Part shown: piece after piece, positions 30,583 through 39,085 of the stretch
Numbering within the stretch: the first letter of the stretch is position 1
Layout: every line of letters begins with the position of its first letter
Assembly: GCA_005880915.1 (NCBI GenBank)
Contig: VBIW01000037.1
Span: 230,239 to 294,238, forward strand
Direction: 5' to 3'
Length of the DNA stretch: 64,000 nucleotides
From: Chloroflexota bacterium
GTDB lineage: Bacteria > Chloroflexota > Dormibacteria > Dormibacterales > Dormibacteraceae
Notes under the pieces: generated by a model
Database searches by the model: none
The model's input: the letters and a program-made list of their open reading frames with translations, nothing else
What the model was told of the DNA's origin: nothing
Made by a program: the position numbers and the translations under genes

Positions 30583-31613
30583 GGAAGGGCCTCGACGGCT
30601 TTCAGCCCTACGTTCCGGGCGAGCAGCCGCCTGATGGCGAGGGGTGGGTCAAGCTCAACACCAACGAGTCGCCCCTACCGCCGTCGCCGAATGTGCTCGA
30701 GGCGATCAAGGCCGCCGCCGACGACTCGCTCCGCCTCTATCCGAGCCCGAGCGCGGCGCCCGCTCGCAACGCGATCGCCCGGCATTTCGGCGTCGATCCT
30801 TCGCATGTGCTGGTCGGCAACGGCGGCGACGAGCTGATCGAACTGTGCTTTCGCGCCTTTGCGGGGCCGGGCGACGAGGTCGCGTTTCCCACGCCCACGT
30901 ATCCGCTGTTCGAGCCGCTGTGCCGAATACACGACGCCGTCGCGTCCAGGCATCCGACCGAGCTGGCGTGGGAGCTGCCGCCGAGCCTGGGGGCGGATCC
31001 GGCCCCTCTCAAGTTCATCGTCAACCCGAACTCCCCAACTGGCGCTCTGTTCGACCGCCCGGTCGTGGAGGCCGCCGTGGTCGCCTCTTCTGGAGTGGTC
31101 GTCATCGATGAGGCTTACGTCGACTTCGCGCCTCAATCAAGCCTGCCGCTGCTGGAGCGACATGACAATGTGCTGCTTTTGCGGACCTTCTCCAAGTCGT
31201 ACAGCCTGGCGGGCATGCGCATCGGTTTTGCGCTGGGCCCAACCGACCTGATCGAATCGCTCAACGCGGTGAAGGACTCATACAACGTCGACCGGCTGGC
31301 CATCGTCGCGGCCGCTGCGGCGATTGCGGACGAAGGCCATCACACGAAGGTCGTCGATGAGGTGGTGACCAACCGGCGCGAGCTGAATGCCGCGCTCGAA
31401 AGCATGAATTTCGAAGTCGTGCCGTCGGCGACGAACTTTGTCTTCGCCAAGCCGCCGAAGCCCGCGGCTGAGGTTGTCGCTGGGCTTCGCGAGCGAAAGG
31501 TCCTGGTCCGCCACTACGATCGTGAGCCGATCGCGGGCTGGATCCGGATCACGGTCGGAACCCGGGACCAGCACGAGAAGCTGTTTGTTGCCTTGAAGGA
31601 GATTTTGAGCTGA
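30564..31613 (+). CDS. hisC: Histidinol-phosphate aminotransferase
   Basis: PLP fold-type I enzyme of histidine synthesis, 349 aa. Signs: WVKLNTNESPLPPSPNVLEAI at the start, NPNSPTGALFD, IDEAYVDFAP, and the PLP lysine in LRTFSKSYSLAGMRIGF. ATG 30564 overlaps holB by 19 bp. Unlinked to hisA at 4.3 kb. Family members can also act on aromatic amino acids, so specificity is inferred. Confidence 0.92.
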   Translation: MPKSLVRKGLDGFQPYVPGEQPPDGEGWVKLNTNESPLPPSPNVLEAIKAAADDSLRLYPSPSAAPARNAIARHFGVDPSHVLVGNGGDELIELCFRAFAGPGDEVAFPTPTYPLFEPLCRIHDAVASRHPTELAWELPPSLGADPAPLKFIVNPNSPTGALFDRPVVEAAVVASSGVVVIDEAYVDFAPQSSLPLLERHDNVLLLRTFSKSYSLAGMRIGFALGPTDLIESLNAVKDSYNVDRLAIVAAAAAIADEGHHTKVVDEVVTNRRELNAALESMNFEVVPSATNFVFAKPPKPAAEVVAGLRERKVLVRHYDREPIAGWIRITVGTRDQHEKLFVALKEILS

Positions 31614-32176
31614 ACACCCCGACGCGAGACGAAGCATGGGAGCTCGTTACCTCCATGACCAGGTCCGACCAGCTGCGCCGGCATATGCGCAGCGTCGAAG
31701 CGGCGATGCGTGCCTATGCGCGCCGATTCGGTGAGGACGAGGACCGATGGGCGGTGCTCGGCCTGATCCATGACTGGGACTATGAATCCGGCCCGACGCC
31801 GGAACAGCATCCGACGCGTGGAATGCAGATGCTGCGCGAGAAAGGTTGGCCCGAGGACATTCTGCAGGACATCGCGTCGCACGCGGACTACCTGGACGTG
31901 CCACGTGACACCAACGCGCGCAAAGCGCTTTATGCAGTCGACGAGATGTGCGGCTTCATCATCGCGTGCGCCCTGGTCAAACCGGACAAGTCGCTGAGCT
32001 CGGTCGAAGCAAGCACGGTGCGTAAGAAGATGAAGGACAAGGCTTTCGCGCGCGGGGTTCACCGCGAAGAGCTGGTCGCCGGCGCCGAGGTCCTCGGTGT
32101 ACCGTTCGACGAGCACGTGGAGCTCGTCCGCGATGCCCTGAAGCCGATCGCACAGGAGCTGGGACTGAATCCATGA
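31610..32176 (+). CDS. HD-domain hydrolase, CTG start
   Basis: 188-aa HD-superfamily phosphohydrolase of the small 'HDIG-like' type. Metal ligands: His in LRRHMRSVEAAM, HD in GLIHDWDYE, and His in IASHADYLD. Relatives begin with a short helix before the first His, which here reads NTPTRDEAWELVTSMTRSD; no ATG/GTG/TTG precedes it. CTG at 31610 overlaps the hisC TGA as CTGA and gives exactly that N-terminus. ATG 31655 would remove the helix. The substrate is unknown. Confidence 0.75.
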   Translation: MNTPTRDEAWELVTSMTRSDQLRRHMRSVEAAMRAYARRFGEDEDRWAVLGLIHDWDYESGPTPEQHPTRGMQMLREKGWPEDILQDIASHADYLDVPRDTNARKALYAVDEMCGFIIACALVKPDKSLSSVEASTVRKKMKDKAFARGVHREELVAGAEVLGVPFDEHVELVRDALKPIAQELGLNP

Positions 32177-33156
32177 GCACCGGCGGGCGACCGCGCGTCC
32201 TTTTGATGCACCCGATCCTCGACCCGGGTCCGGCCATCCTGGCCGAGGCGGCCGAAGTGATTGCCTATCCCCAGGGCCGCCCCCTCGATGAGGCAAACAT
32301 CCGCCAGGCGGCGGAGGGCTGCATCGGGATCGTCAGCCAGCTGATGGATCCGGTCCGCGAAACAGTGCTGTCGTCGCCCGGCCTCAAGTGCGTTAGCAAT
32401 GTGGCGGTTGGCTTCGACAACATCGACGTGCCTGCGGCCACCGCGCACAAGGTGATGATCACGAACACGCCGGGCGTGCTGGACGACGCGACGGCGGACT
32501 TCGCTTTCACGCTGCTCATGGCGACCGCTCGCCGCATCGTCGAGGCGGACAGCTTCACACGCTCCGGTCAATTCCGTGGCTGGGCAATCGACATGATGCT
32601 GGGTCACGACGTTTTCGACGCCACGCTCGGAATCGTCGGTATCGGCCGGATCGGCCGCGGTGTGGCCCACCGCGCGAAGGGCTTCAACATGCGCGTCCTC
32701 TACTACGACCCGCAGCCCCTTCCGCCGGAAGCCGAACAGCAGCTGAACGCCCGGCGATCGAGCCTCGACAGGCTCATCGCGGAGTCGGACTTCATATCGG
32801 TCCACGTGCCGCTAACTCAGGAGACCCAACACCTCATCAGCACCGCGCAGTTCAACACGATGAAACCGAACGCAATACTCATCAACACTTCACGCGGACC
32901 TGTCATCGACGAAGCCGCGCTTGTCGAAGCGCTCAAGGCCAAGAAGCTGGCCGGCGCCGGACTCGACGTTTACGAACGCGAGCCGGCAGTGCACCCGGGC
33001 CTGATCCCCATGCCCAACGTCGTGCTTGCTCCTCACATCGCAAGCGCCACTGTGCGCACGCGGTCTGAGATGTCGGCCATGGCCGCCCGCAACATGGCGA
33101 CAGCAGTGCGGGGCGGGCGTCCGCCGAACCTGCTCAACCCCGAGGTCAAGCGATAG
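32173..33156 (+). CDS. D-2-hydroxyacid dehydrogenase (glyoxylate reductase-like)
   Basis: 327-aa NAD(P)-dependent dehydrogenase. Rossmann motif GIVGIGRIGRGVAHRAKGF, catalytic Arg in INTSRGPVIDEAAL, Glu in LDVYEREP, and His in VLAPHIASAT. Best fit is glyoxylate/hydroxypyruvate reductase. ATG 32173 overlaps the HD-gene TGA. It could work with the glycerate kinase at 7 kb, but that is only a pathway inference. Confidence 0.9.
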   Translation: MSTGGRPRVLLMHPILDPGPAILAEAAEVIAYPQGRPLDEANIRQAAEGCIGIVSQLMDPVRETVLSSPGLKCVSNVAVGFDNIDVPAATAHKVMITNTPGVLDDATADFAFTLLMATARRIVEADSFTRSGQFRGWAIDMMLGHDVFDATLGIVGIGRIGRGVAHRAKGFNMRVLYYDPQPLPPEAEQQLNARRSSLDRLIAESDFISVHVPLTQETQHLISTAQFNTMKPNAILINTSRGPVIDEAALVEALKAKKLAGAGLDVYEREPAVHPGLIPMPNVVLAPHIASATVRTRSEMSAMAARNMATAVRGGRPPNLLNPEVKR

Positions 33157-33176
33157 TTCTCGCACTTCGTTACCGA

Positions 33177-33956
33177 TTGCTGGCGCTGGACCTGGACGGG
33201 ACGATCCTGGACAGGCAGCTGCACCTCGACCCGCGCGACGTCGCCGCGCTCGACCGCATCAGGTCCGCGGGCGTCGCAGTCGTCGCCTGCACGGGCCGGC
33301 CGTTTCCAGGCGCGGCGCCATGGGTGAAAAGGCTCGGGCTCGAGGGTCCGATCGTCTGCTACCAGGGGGCGCAGGTCCGCACGCTGGACGGAGCCGTGCT
33401 GCTCGACCACGGCGTCTCGCATGAGCTCGCAATGGAGGTCATCGACTACGCACGCGAGCGCGACCTGCACGTTCAGGCTTATCGCGACGACGAGCTCATC
33501 GTCGAGCGCGATCGCCCCGAGGCTCACCTCTACGCTGAGCACGCGGGCATGACGATCCACCTCGTTGGCGACCTGGACACGGCGATGGGCCCGACCACGC
33601 CCAAGCTCGTCATCGTTTCGACAGGAGAGAAGCTGGAGGCGCTCTTGCCGGACGTTCGCCGCCGGTGGGCGGGCAGGTTGAATGCCGCAACCTCAGTGCC
33701 CGAATACCTCGAATTCACTAGCGTGGAGAGCGACAAGGCTTCTGCGCTGAGCTTTGTGGCCGAGCGATTCTCGATCCCGCAGGCGGAAGTGGTGGCGGTT
33801 GGCGACGGTCGCAACGACGCATCGATGATTGGCTGGGCCGGGCTGGGCGTCGCGGTAGCGGGTTCGCCCCCGGAGGTGATCGCAGCCGCGGATCGCACGA
33901 TCCCCCGTCCTGGTCACGGCGGAATTCAGCAGCTCGCCGACGTATTGCTCAAGTAA
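33177..33956 (+). CDS. Cof-type HAD phosphatase
   Basis: 259-aa HAD-IIB hydrolase acting on sugar or nucleotide phosphates. Motif I DLDGTILD, motif II TGRPFPG, motif III Lys in ESDKASAL, motif IV GDGRNDASMIGWAGLGVAV. The start is TTG 33177 (MLALDLDG), which is short for the family. Homologues usually have RYRLLALDLDG, and here RYR is present just upstream but without an ATG/GTG/TTG; an ATA at 33153 overlapping the upstream TAG would include it. Confidence 0.87.
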   Translation: MLALDLDGTILDRQLHLDPRDVAALDRIRSAGVAVVACTGRPFPGAAPWVKRLGLEGPIVCYQGAQVRTLDGAVLLDHGVSHELAMEVIDYARERDLHVQAYRDDELIVERDRPEAHLYAEHAGMTIHLVGDLDTAMGPTTPKLVIVSTGEKLEALLPDVRRRWAGRLNAATSVPEYLEFTSVESDKASALSFVAERFSIPQAEVVAVGDGRNDASMIGWAGLGVAVAGSPPEVIAAADRTIPRPGHGGIQQLADVLLK

Positions 33957-33958
33957 CA

Positions 33959-34765
33959 ATGGGAACTCTTCTCCTCGTCCATGCTCATCCGGACGACGAA
34001 GCGATCTCGACCGGCGGCGTGATGATGAAGGCCAGGGCCCACGGTCAGCGAGTCGTGCTCGTCACGGCGACGCGCGGCGAGGTCGGCGAGATCTACAACA
34101 TGGACGAGGCCGCTTCGAGGCCGCGACTTGGCGAGATCCGGGCGGCTGAGCTCAAAGCCGCCGGCGAGATTCTCGGCGTCGACCGCCAGGAGTTTCTCGG
34201 CTACCGCGATTCAGGCATGGTTGACACCGCGGACAACAAGGACCCGCGCTCGTTCCACCAGGCGCCGCTCGAGGAAGCGGCCGCCAGGCTCGCGGTATTC
34301 ATGCGCGAGGAGCGGCCGGACGTAGTTGTGACGTATGGCGAGGACGGCGTGTACGGCCACCCCGACCACATCAAGGCGCACTTCGTGACCAACGCAGCTC
34401 TCGACGTCATCGAGCGTGAAGGTCTGCCGGTGAAAAAGCTGTACTACACCGCGATCCCGCGATCGATGATGGAAGAGTTCATGAAGCAAATGCCGGAAGA
34501 GGCGAGGCAGGCACAAAACCCGAACATGCGCATTGCAGGCACGCCTGACGAGCTGATCACGACTCGAGTCGACGTCCACGACTACGTGGAGCGCAAGCGC
34601 GACGCATTTCGAGCCCACCTGAGCCAGAACGATCCGAACTCGTGGTTCGCGACGATGGCGAGCCAGATCTACGAGCTTGCGTTTGGCACCGAGTACTACC
34701 AGCTAGCTCGCGGCAAGCCAGGCGCAGACCTGCCGGAGCCGGATCTCTTCGTCGGGATCAGCTGA
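33959..34765 (+). CDS. PIG-L deacetylase, MshB/Mca-like
   Basis: 268-aa zinc N-deacetylase. Zinc motif HAHPDDE (8-14) and the second site GHPDH (about 139-143), with VTATRGEVGEIYN and LGVDRQEFLGYRDSGM typical of MshB/Mca. In actinobacteria these act on GlcNAc-inositol or on mycothiol conjugates; because ino1 is in this window an inositol thiol is possible, but mshA, mshC and mshD are not seen here. ATG 33959 follows the HAD stop by two bases. Confidence 0.88.
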   Translation: MGTLLLVHAHPDDEAISTGGVMMKARAHGQRVVLVTATRGEVGEIYNMDEAASRPRLGEIRAAELKAAGEILGVDRQEFLGYRDSGMVDTADNKDPRSFHQAPLEEAAARLAVFMREERPDVVVTYGEDGVYGHPDHIKAHFVTNAALDVIEREGLPVKKLYYTAIPRSMMEEFMKQMPEEARQAQNPNMRIAGTPDELITTRVDVHDYVERKRDAFRAHLSQNDPNSWFATMASQIYELAFGTEYYQLARGKPGADLPEPDLFVGIS

Positions 34766-35582
34766 GGCAGCTGTAGGAGTTCGCCGACTCATTCCAGCCG
34801 ACGAGGCTCCACGTCAGCCCAACCTCGCCGGTGCAGGTCCCAGTCCTGGTGCGCAGGGTCATCGGGTAGGTAACCTGCCCGAATCCCCAGCGTGGCCGTC
34901 CAAGTGAATAGCTGATCACTTCCGGGCCGAAGCTCAACCGTTCGTTGAACAGACCCTGGATCACAAGCGGCGGACGGCCGAAGTAGTCGAATCCGATGGT
35001 GAACAGGGCGGCCGCCGCGAGCGTGATGGCGAGCCATCGCCGAGCCGTCTGCCCGGATGTTCGAGTCGCTCGGGGATCGAGGGCGCGGGGCTGGTAGACG
35101 ACCGTTGTCCCCGCCGCGATGTCGCCCAGGCGCTGGCTGCCAGGGGTATTGAAGACAAGAACCCCGCCGAGCAAATAGAGCAGGGGAAGAAAGTCGACGG
35201 GCTTCAGCAGGTTGCGAACGACCACCGAGCCGACGCCTAGCGGCCTTCCGTCGAGCCGAACGACCTTGAGCCGCATCCAGTACTTGCCCGGCGTGGTCCC
35301 GAACATCGCCTCGGGGATGGTGAAGTACAGCCCCCCGAGCAATGTCAGCCATGGCCACGCGACCGCCGTCGTGGTCGAGTACATGCCGCCGCTGGCGGTG
35401 AAGAAGCCGGAAGTCACCTCAGTCACGCCATAAACGGAGTTCACGACGAGTGAGATGAACCCGAAAACGACCATATCGATGATGAGCGCCCGGAACCGGG
35501 CGAGGCGTGCCTCACGGGCGAATCCAGCCCGGTCTGAAAGCGCCGGTGCGACGGCCGCCACCGCCATGGTGGGCGAGATCAT
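34758..35582 (-). CDS. RDD-family membrane protein
   Basis: 274-aa membrane protein with an RDD domain: RFRALIIDMVVFGFI in the first helix (the R-D pair) and FGTTPGKYWMRLKVVRLDG before the third. A fourth hydrophobic segment at about 200-215 leads to an extracytoplasmic C-terminal part of about 65 residues ending in NSYSCLS with two Cys (TCTGEV and SYSCLS). ATG 35582 is exactly 22 bp from the divergent ispH start and 7 nt from a GAGTCT hexamer. The function is unknown. Confidence 0.8.
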   Translation of the reverse strand: MISPTMAVAAVAPALSDRAGFAREARLARFRALIIDMVVFGFISLVVNSVYGVTEVTSGFFTASGGMYSTTTAVAWPWLTLLGGLYFTIPEAMFGTTPGKYWMRLKVVRLDGRPLGVGSVVVRNLLKPVDFLPLLYLLGGVLVFNTPGSQRLGDIAAGTTVVYQPRALDPRATRTSGQTARRWLAITLAAAALFTIGFDYFGRPPLVIQGLFNERLSFGPEVISYSLGRPRWGFGQVTYPMTLRTRTGTCTGEVGLTWSLVGWNESANSYSCLS

Positions 35583-35588
35583 CTCACG

Positions 35589-35595
35589 TAGACTC
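35589..35595. promoter_or_regulatory. Overlapping divergent -10 (ispH / RDD gene)
   Basis: Plus TAGACT ends 9 nt before ispH ATG 35604; minus GAGTCT ends 7 nt before ATG 35582. Starts are 22 bp apart. Confidence 0.65.
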
Positions 35596-35603
35596 GGGTT
35601 GCG

Positions 35604-36473
35604 ATGGAGGTCCTGAAGATCACACCGCGCGGTTACTGCCACGGCGTCGTCGATGCGTTTCGGATCGCCAAGCGAGTCCGTGAGGAGACCCAGGGCCCCG
35701 TTCATATGCTGGGCATGCTGGTCCACAACACGCACGCCACCGACGACCTGCAGCGCCAGGGCATCGCGCTGGTCGACCAGCCCAATCGCCTGGCCGGTCT
35801 GGAACAGATCCAGGAGGGCACGGTGATCTTCACCGCCCACGGCGTGTCGCCCCAGGTCAAGCAGCGCGCGGTCGAGCTGGGACTGAAACCTGTCGACGCC
35901 ACCTGTTCAGACGTCGTGCGCACGCATGAGCTCGTGGCCGACCTGGCCCGCCAGGGCTACGAGGTCGTTTACATAGGCCGCAAGGGACATCCCGAGCCGG
36001 AGGGCGTGGTCGGCGAGGCGCCGGGCAAGGTCTACCTGGTGCAGGAGCCCGAGGACATCGACGCGCTCGACCTGAAGGGCGACCGCGTCGCGGTGACCTG
36101 CCAGACCACGCTTTCAGTCTGGGATACCGAAGACCTCATAGGCCGGGTCAAGGCGCGCTACCCGCAGGCGGAGGTCCACAACGAGATCTGCCGCGCCACC
36201 CAGGAGCGCCAGGAGGCGGCTGTCGAGGCGGCCAAGGAGGTCGACCTGGTCATCGTCGTCGGCAGCCCGCGCTCGTCCAACTCGCTACGCCTGGTCGAGG
36301 TCGTCAAGAAGCTCGGCCATAAACCTGCCTACCTGGTCGACAGGTTTGAGGACCTCGACCTCTCTTGGTTCAACGGCGCCAAGAAGGTGGGAGTGACCAG
36401 CGGCGCGTCGACGCCGACTCAGCTCACCAGGCGGGTGATCGAATACCTTGAGGCCTTCGAACCTCCGGCCTAG
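35604..36473 (+). CDS. ispH: IspH, HMB-PP reductase
   Basis: Last step of the MEP isoprenoid pathway, giving IPP and DMAPP. 289 aa with the three Fe-S cysteines in PRGYCHGVVDA, VDATCSDVVRTH and NEICRATQERQEA, plus TAHGVSP and TSGASTP. ATG 35604 follows TAGACT by 9 nt. Fully conserved ligands make the call firm. Confidence 0.96.
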   Translation: MEVLKITPRGYCHGVVDAFRIAKRVREETQGPVHMLGMLVHNTHATDDLQRQGIALVDQPNRLAGLEQIQEGTVIFTAHGVSPQVKQRAVELGLKPVDATCSDVVRTHELVADLARQGYEVVYIGRKGHPEPEGVVGEAPGKVYLVQEPEDIDALDLKGDRVAVTCQTTLSVWDTEDLIGRVKARYPQAEVHNEICRATQERQEAAVEAAKEVDLVIVVGSPRSSNSLRLVEVVKKLGHKPAYLVDRFEDLDLSWFNGAKKVGVTSGASTPTQLTRRVIEYLEAFEPPA

Positions 36474-37243
36474 GACGTCCCTCTCAGGCGTCGCAGGACG
36501 CCGCCTAACCCCTTCCGGTCGGCCTGGACGAGAGGCGTCGACGGGGCCGGGGTGACCGGCCCAGGCACCGTCTCAGGCGTGTGGGCCGCGCGCGGCTCGT
36601 GCTCTTCTTCGCGGGCGGTCGATCCTGAGGGGCGGCGGCGGCGACGCCTCCTGGACGGCCCAGCCGCCCGCTCCGGCTTGGCGCTTGCCGCGGGGGGAGC
36701 GGCGACCGCCGGCGGCTCAGGCACGGTGCCGTTGGCGCGGGAACGGCGGCGCCGGCGCCGCGGCGCACTCGTCACGGCTGCAGCCGCCGGCTCGGGGCTC
36801 CGCTGCCGCGGTAGGGCCGCGTCGCGCTTCACCGTGGCTCCGACCTCACCTTCCGCGCACAACGCCCCGTCGGCCGTGTGAACGTCCACCCGCCAGACCA
36901 CGATCGAGGAAAGCGCTCCGCCCACTGGCGGCCGTTTCTGGGTCAGCGTCCAGCGGGCGTAGATCGTTTCCCCGGCGTGGATCGGCCGCGGGAACTTCCA
37001 GTTCAGCCACTCCCACTCTGCGACATGGGGCACGGGCATATCGACCGAACCAAGACCCACGGCCAGGGCGACCACCATCGCGGGCGGTGCCGGGCGCGGG
37101 CCATCGCCCGTGGCCTCGATCGTGAGCGGTGACAGGTCGCCGGCGACGCCGGCAAACAGCGCTATCTCGGCTTCGGAGACGGTGCGGCGGCGCGTCGTCC
37201 ACTCGCCGCCCAGAGGTAGATCGTCGAAAGAAAGCGGCTCCAG
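36470..37243 (-). CDS. MaoC-like hot-dog protein with Arg-rich tail, CTG start
   Basis: 257 aa. Residues 1-135 are a hot-dog fold related to MaoC dehydratases (FAGVAGDLSPLTIEA, then HAGETIYARWTLTQKRPP), probably binding acyl-CoA or acyl-ACP; the catalytic His of MaoC (in the usual N-P-[IL]-H) is replaced by L-T in SPLTIEA. Residues 150-257 are Pro/Ala-rich with runs PRRRRRRSR and SRRRRRRRP. Between an in-frame TGA and the domain there is no ATG/GTG/TTG; CTG 37243 lies 9 nt after TATACT. It may be a binding protein, not an enzyme. Confidence 0.7.
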   Translation of the reverse strand: MEPLSFDDLPLGGEWTTRRRTVSEAEIALFAGVAGDLSPLTIEATGDGPRPAPPAMVVALAVGLGSVDMPVPHVAEWEWLNWKFPRPIHAGETIYARWTLTQKRPPVGGALSSIVVWRVDVHTADGALCAEGEVGATVKRDAALPRQRSPEPAAAAVTSAPRRRRRRSRANGTVPEPPAVAAPPAASAKPERAAGPSRRRRRRRPSGSTAREEEHEPRAAHTPETVPGPVTPAPSTPLVQADRKGLGGVLRRLRGTS

Positions 37244-37252
37244 ATCGGGCCG

Positions 37253-37258
37253 AGTATA
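37253..37258 (-). promoter_or_regulatory. -10 element TATACT before a leaderless CTG
   Basis: Minus TATACT (37258-37253), 9-nt spacer, CTG at 37243. Confidence 0.6.
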
Positions 37259-37322
37259 GATCCAACTCCAATGTCGGGGCGTTAACCTATGGCATCTTCA
37301 GAGCGCCCCAGGAGGCTTGACG

Positions 37323-38480
37323 TTGGATCTCGCGGCCGTACTGCTGGTCACCTTGGTCCTCCTGGTCGCGGCTTTCATCCTGCTCCTCATCTCCCTGATC
37401 CGCCTTCGTGGCGCCACGCGGGAGCTCGAGGCGGCACTCGCGGACGAAAGCGGCGCCCGCGACCGCGCAAGCCTTCTGCTCGCCATGGCGTCCGCGGTCA
37501 ACTCCTCGCTGGCCCTGGAGGAGGTCCTCAACGTGGCCCTGACCCACGCGGGCCGGATCATGGGCGCCGTCGCGGGGGCGATGTACCTAGTCCGCACCGG
37601 TAAGGCAGAGATGCACCGCGAGGCCTCTTACAACCTGACCAACCGCGCCCGTGGGGCTGTGCGCAAGGTCGACGAGGAGCCGTTGCGATCCGCGCTCGCG
37701 GCACTCCGGCCGCTGGTAGTCAAGCTGGACGAGCGGACCGCGCCTGGTCTCGACGCGGGCGGACATCCCATGCACGCGTTGGTCGTCCCGATCCAGCGCT
37801 CAGGCCAGCTGATGGGAGCGATGGAGCTCTACCTCAATGCCTGGCGTGAGCTCAGCGAGGACCAGGCCGACCTCCTGAACGGTGTTGCGTCGCAAGCTGC
37901 AATCGCCATCCGCCACGCCCAGCTTTTCGAAGCCCAAGAGGAAAACGCGCTGACCGACGAGCTGACCAAGCTGCCGAACAGGCGCGCCCTGGCCCAACAG
38001 TTCCTTCGGGAGATGCAGCGGGCGCGTCGCAACCACAAGGGCATCACCTTCGTGATGATCGACCTCGACCACTTCAAGCAGGTGAACGACACGTACGGCC
38101 ACCTGAACGGGGATGCGGTGCTTGCCGAGCTCGCTTCTCTGCTCTCCACCGGCGCCAGAGAGTCGGACGTCTGCGCCCGCTATGGCGGCGAGGAGTTTGC
38201 CTTGATCCTGCCTGAGACCACCGAGGCCGGAGCACGCACCCTCGCCGAACGCATCCGCGCGAAGGTTGCGGCCGCGACGTTTCCGGGAGGTCTGAAGCTG
38301 ACGATCAGCGTCGGCGTCGCTGCGACTACGGAGCCCGCGCTTTTCACCCAGCTCATCGACCGCGCCGACCAGGCGCTGTACGCCGCGAAGCAGGGCGGCC
38401 GCAACCAGGTCCGCATCGCCGACATGAAGGGTCCGGCGCCCAAACCGCACCCGACCAGGCCGGAGGCGGAACCGGTCTAG
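37323..38480 (+). CDS. GAF-GGDEF diguanylate cyclase
   Basis: 385-aa membrane-bound c-di-GMP synthase. One N-terminal helix (about 3-27), a GAF domain (about 45-195) and a GGDEF domain (about 205-370). The active site is YGGEEF and the inhibitory I-site RESD lies five residues before it; DLDHFKQVNDTYGH is intact, so the enzyme should be active and product-inhibited. TTG 37323 has AGGAGG 8 nt upstream; TTG 37317 is too close. YajQ in this window is a possible effector. Confidence 0.92.
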   Translation: MDLAAVLLVTLVLLVAAFILLLISLIRLRGATRELEAALADESGARDRASLLLAMASAVNSSLALEEVLNVALTHAGRIMGAVAGAMYLVRTGKAEMHREASYNLTNRARGAVRKVDEEPLRSALAALRPLVVKLDERTAPGLDAGGHPMHALVVPIQRSGQLMGAMELYLNAWRELSEDQADLLNGVASQAAIAIRHAQLFEAQEENALTDELTKLPNRRALAQQFLREMQRARRNHKGITFVMIDLDHFKQVNDTYGHLNGDAVLAELASLLSTGARESDVCARYGGEEFALILPETTEAGARTLAERIRAKVAAATFPGGLKLTISVGVAATTEPALFTQLIDRADQALYAAKQGGRNQVRIADMKGPAPKPHPTRPEAEPV

Positions 38481-38483
38481 GCT
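38478..38483 (+). promoter_or_regulatory. -10 element made from a stop codon (TAGGCT)
   Basis: TAG is the stop of the GGDEF gene; 8-nt spacer to GTG 38492. Confidence 0.6.
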
Positions 38484-38491
38484 CTACGTCG

Positions 38492-39085
38492 GTGGGCCAT
38501 TTCTGCGTCAACTGCGGCGTGCCCCTCGTCGTGAAAAACATCGAAGGTCGCGCGCTCGAGGTGTGCCCCAACGATTCCTATGTCCTGTGGCGCGACCCCA
38601 AGGTTTCGGCTGCAGTGGTGGTCGAGCACGAGGGAGGCATCGTGCTCGGCAAGCGCAGCATCGAGCCGGGCTACGGCCTGTGGTGCCTGCCGGGCGGCTT
38701 TGTAAACGACGATGAGGATCCCGCGGGCGCCGCCGTACGGGAGTGCATGGAAGAGATCAACGCCACAGTCGAGCTCACGGGCCTGCTCGGCGTGTACCAC
38801 GTCCCGAAGACCACGGCATCGAGCATCATCGGAATCGCCTACCGAGGGCGTGTGGCCGACGGTGCCTCGATCAGCGCCGGGCCGGAGATGCTCGAGGTGC
38901 GGGTCTTTCCGCGTGACGCGTTACCCGAGATCGCTTTCCCGAGCCACCGCGCGGTGCTCGAGGCCTACGTCACGTCCCTGGAGCGGGGGGTGGAAGCGGC
39001 ACCCGTGATCGGCGCCGGCTCGGCTCTGACTCAAGTGCTGCCATTACAAGGACCAGGACAGCGGAAGCCGCGGCGCACGCGGTGA
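38492..39085 (+). CDS. Zinc-ribbon Nudix hydrolase
   Basis: 197 aa. An N-terminal ribbon (FCVNCGVPL, then EVCPND, three Cys seen) precedes a Nudix domain. The Nudix box runs from GGFVNDDEDPAGAAVRECME to EINA: the R-E-x3-E-E core is present, but the usual Gly after it is Asn. Zinc-ribbon Nudix proteins include NADH pyrophosphatases and related enzymes. The C-terminal 38 residues are antisense to the end of the MFS gene. The substrate is unknown. Confidence 0.85.
   Translation: MGHFCVNCGVPLVVKNIEGRALEVCPNDSYVLWRDPKVSAAVVVEHEGGIVLGKRSIEPGYGLWCLPGGFVNDDEDPAGAAVRECMEEINATVELTGLLGVYHVPKTTASSIIGIAYRGRVADGASISAGPEMLEVRVFPRDALPEIAFPSHRAVLEAYVTSLERGVEAAPVIGAGSALTQVLPLQGPGQRKPRRTR

Noticed and set aside
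37289-37603. ATG 37289 frame over the start of the GGDEF gene
   Set aside because: Out of frame with the conserved GAF/GGDEF protein and rich in Arg/Pro as a shadow frame.
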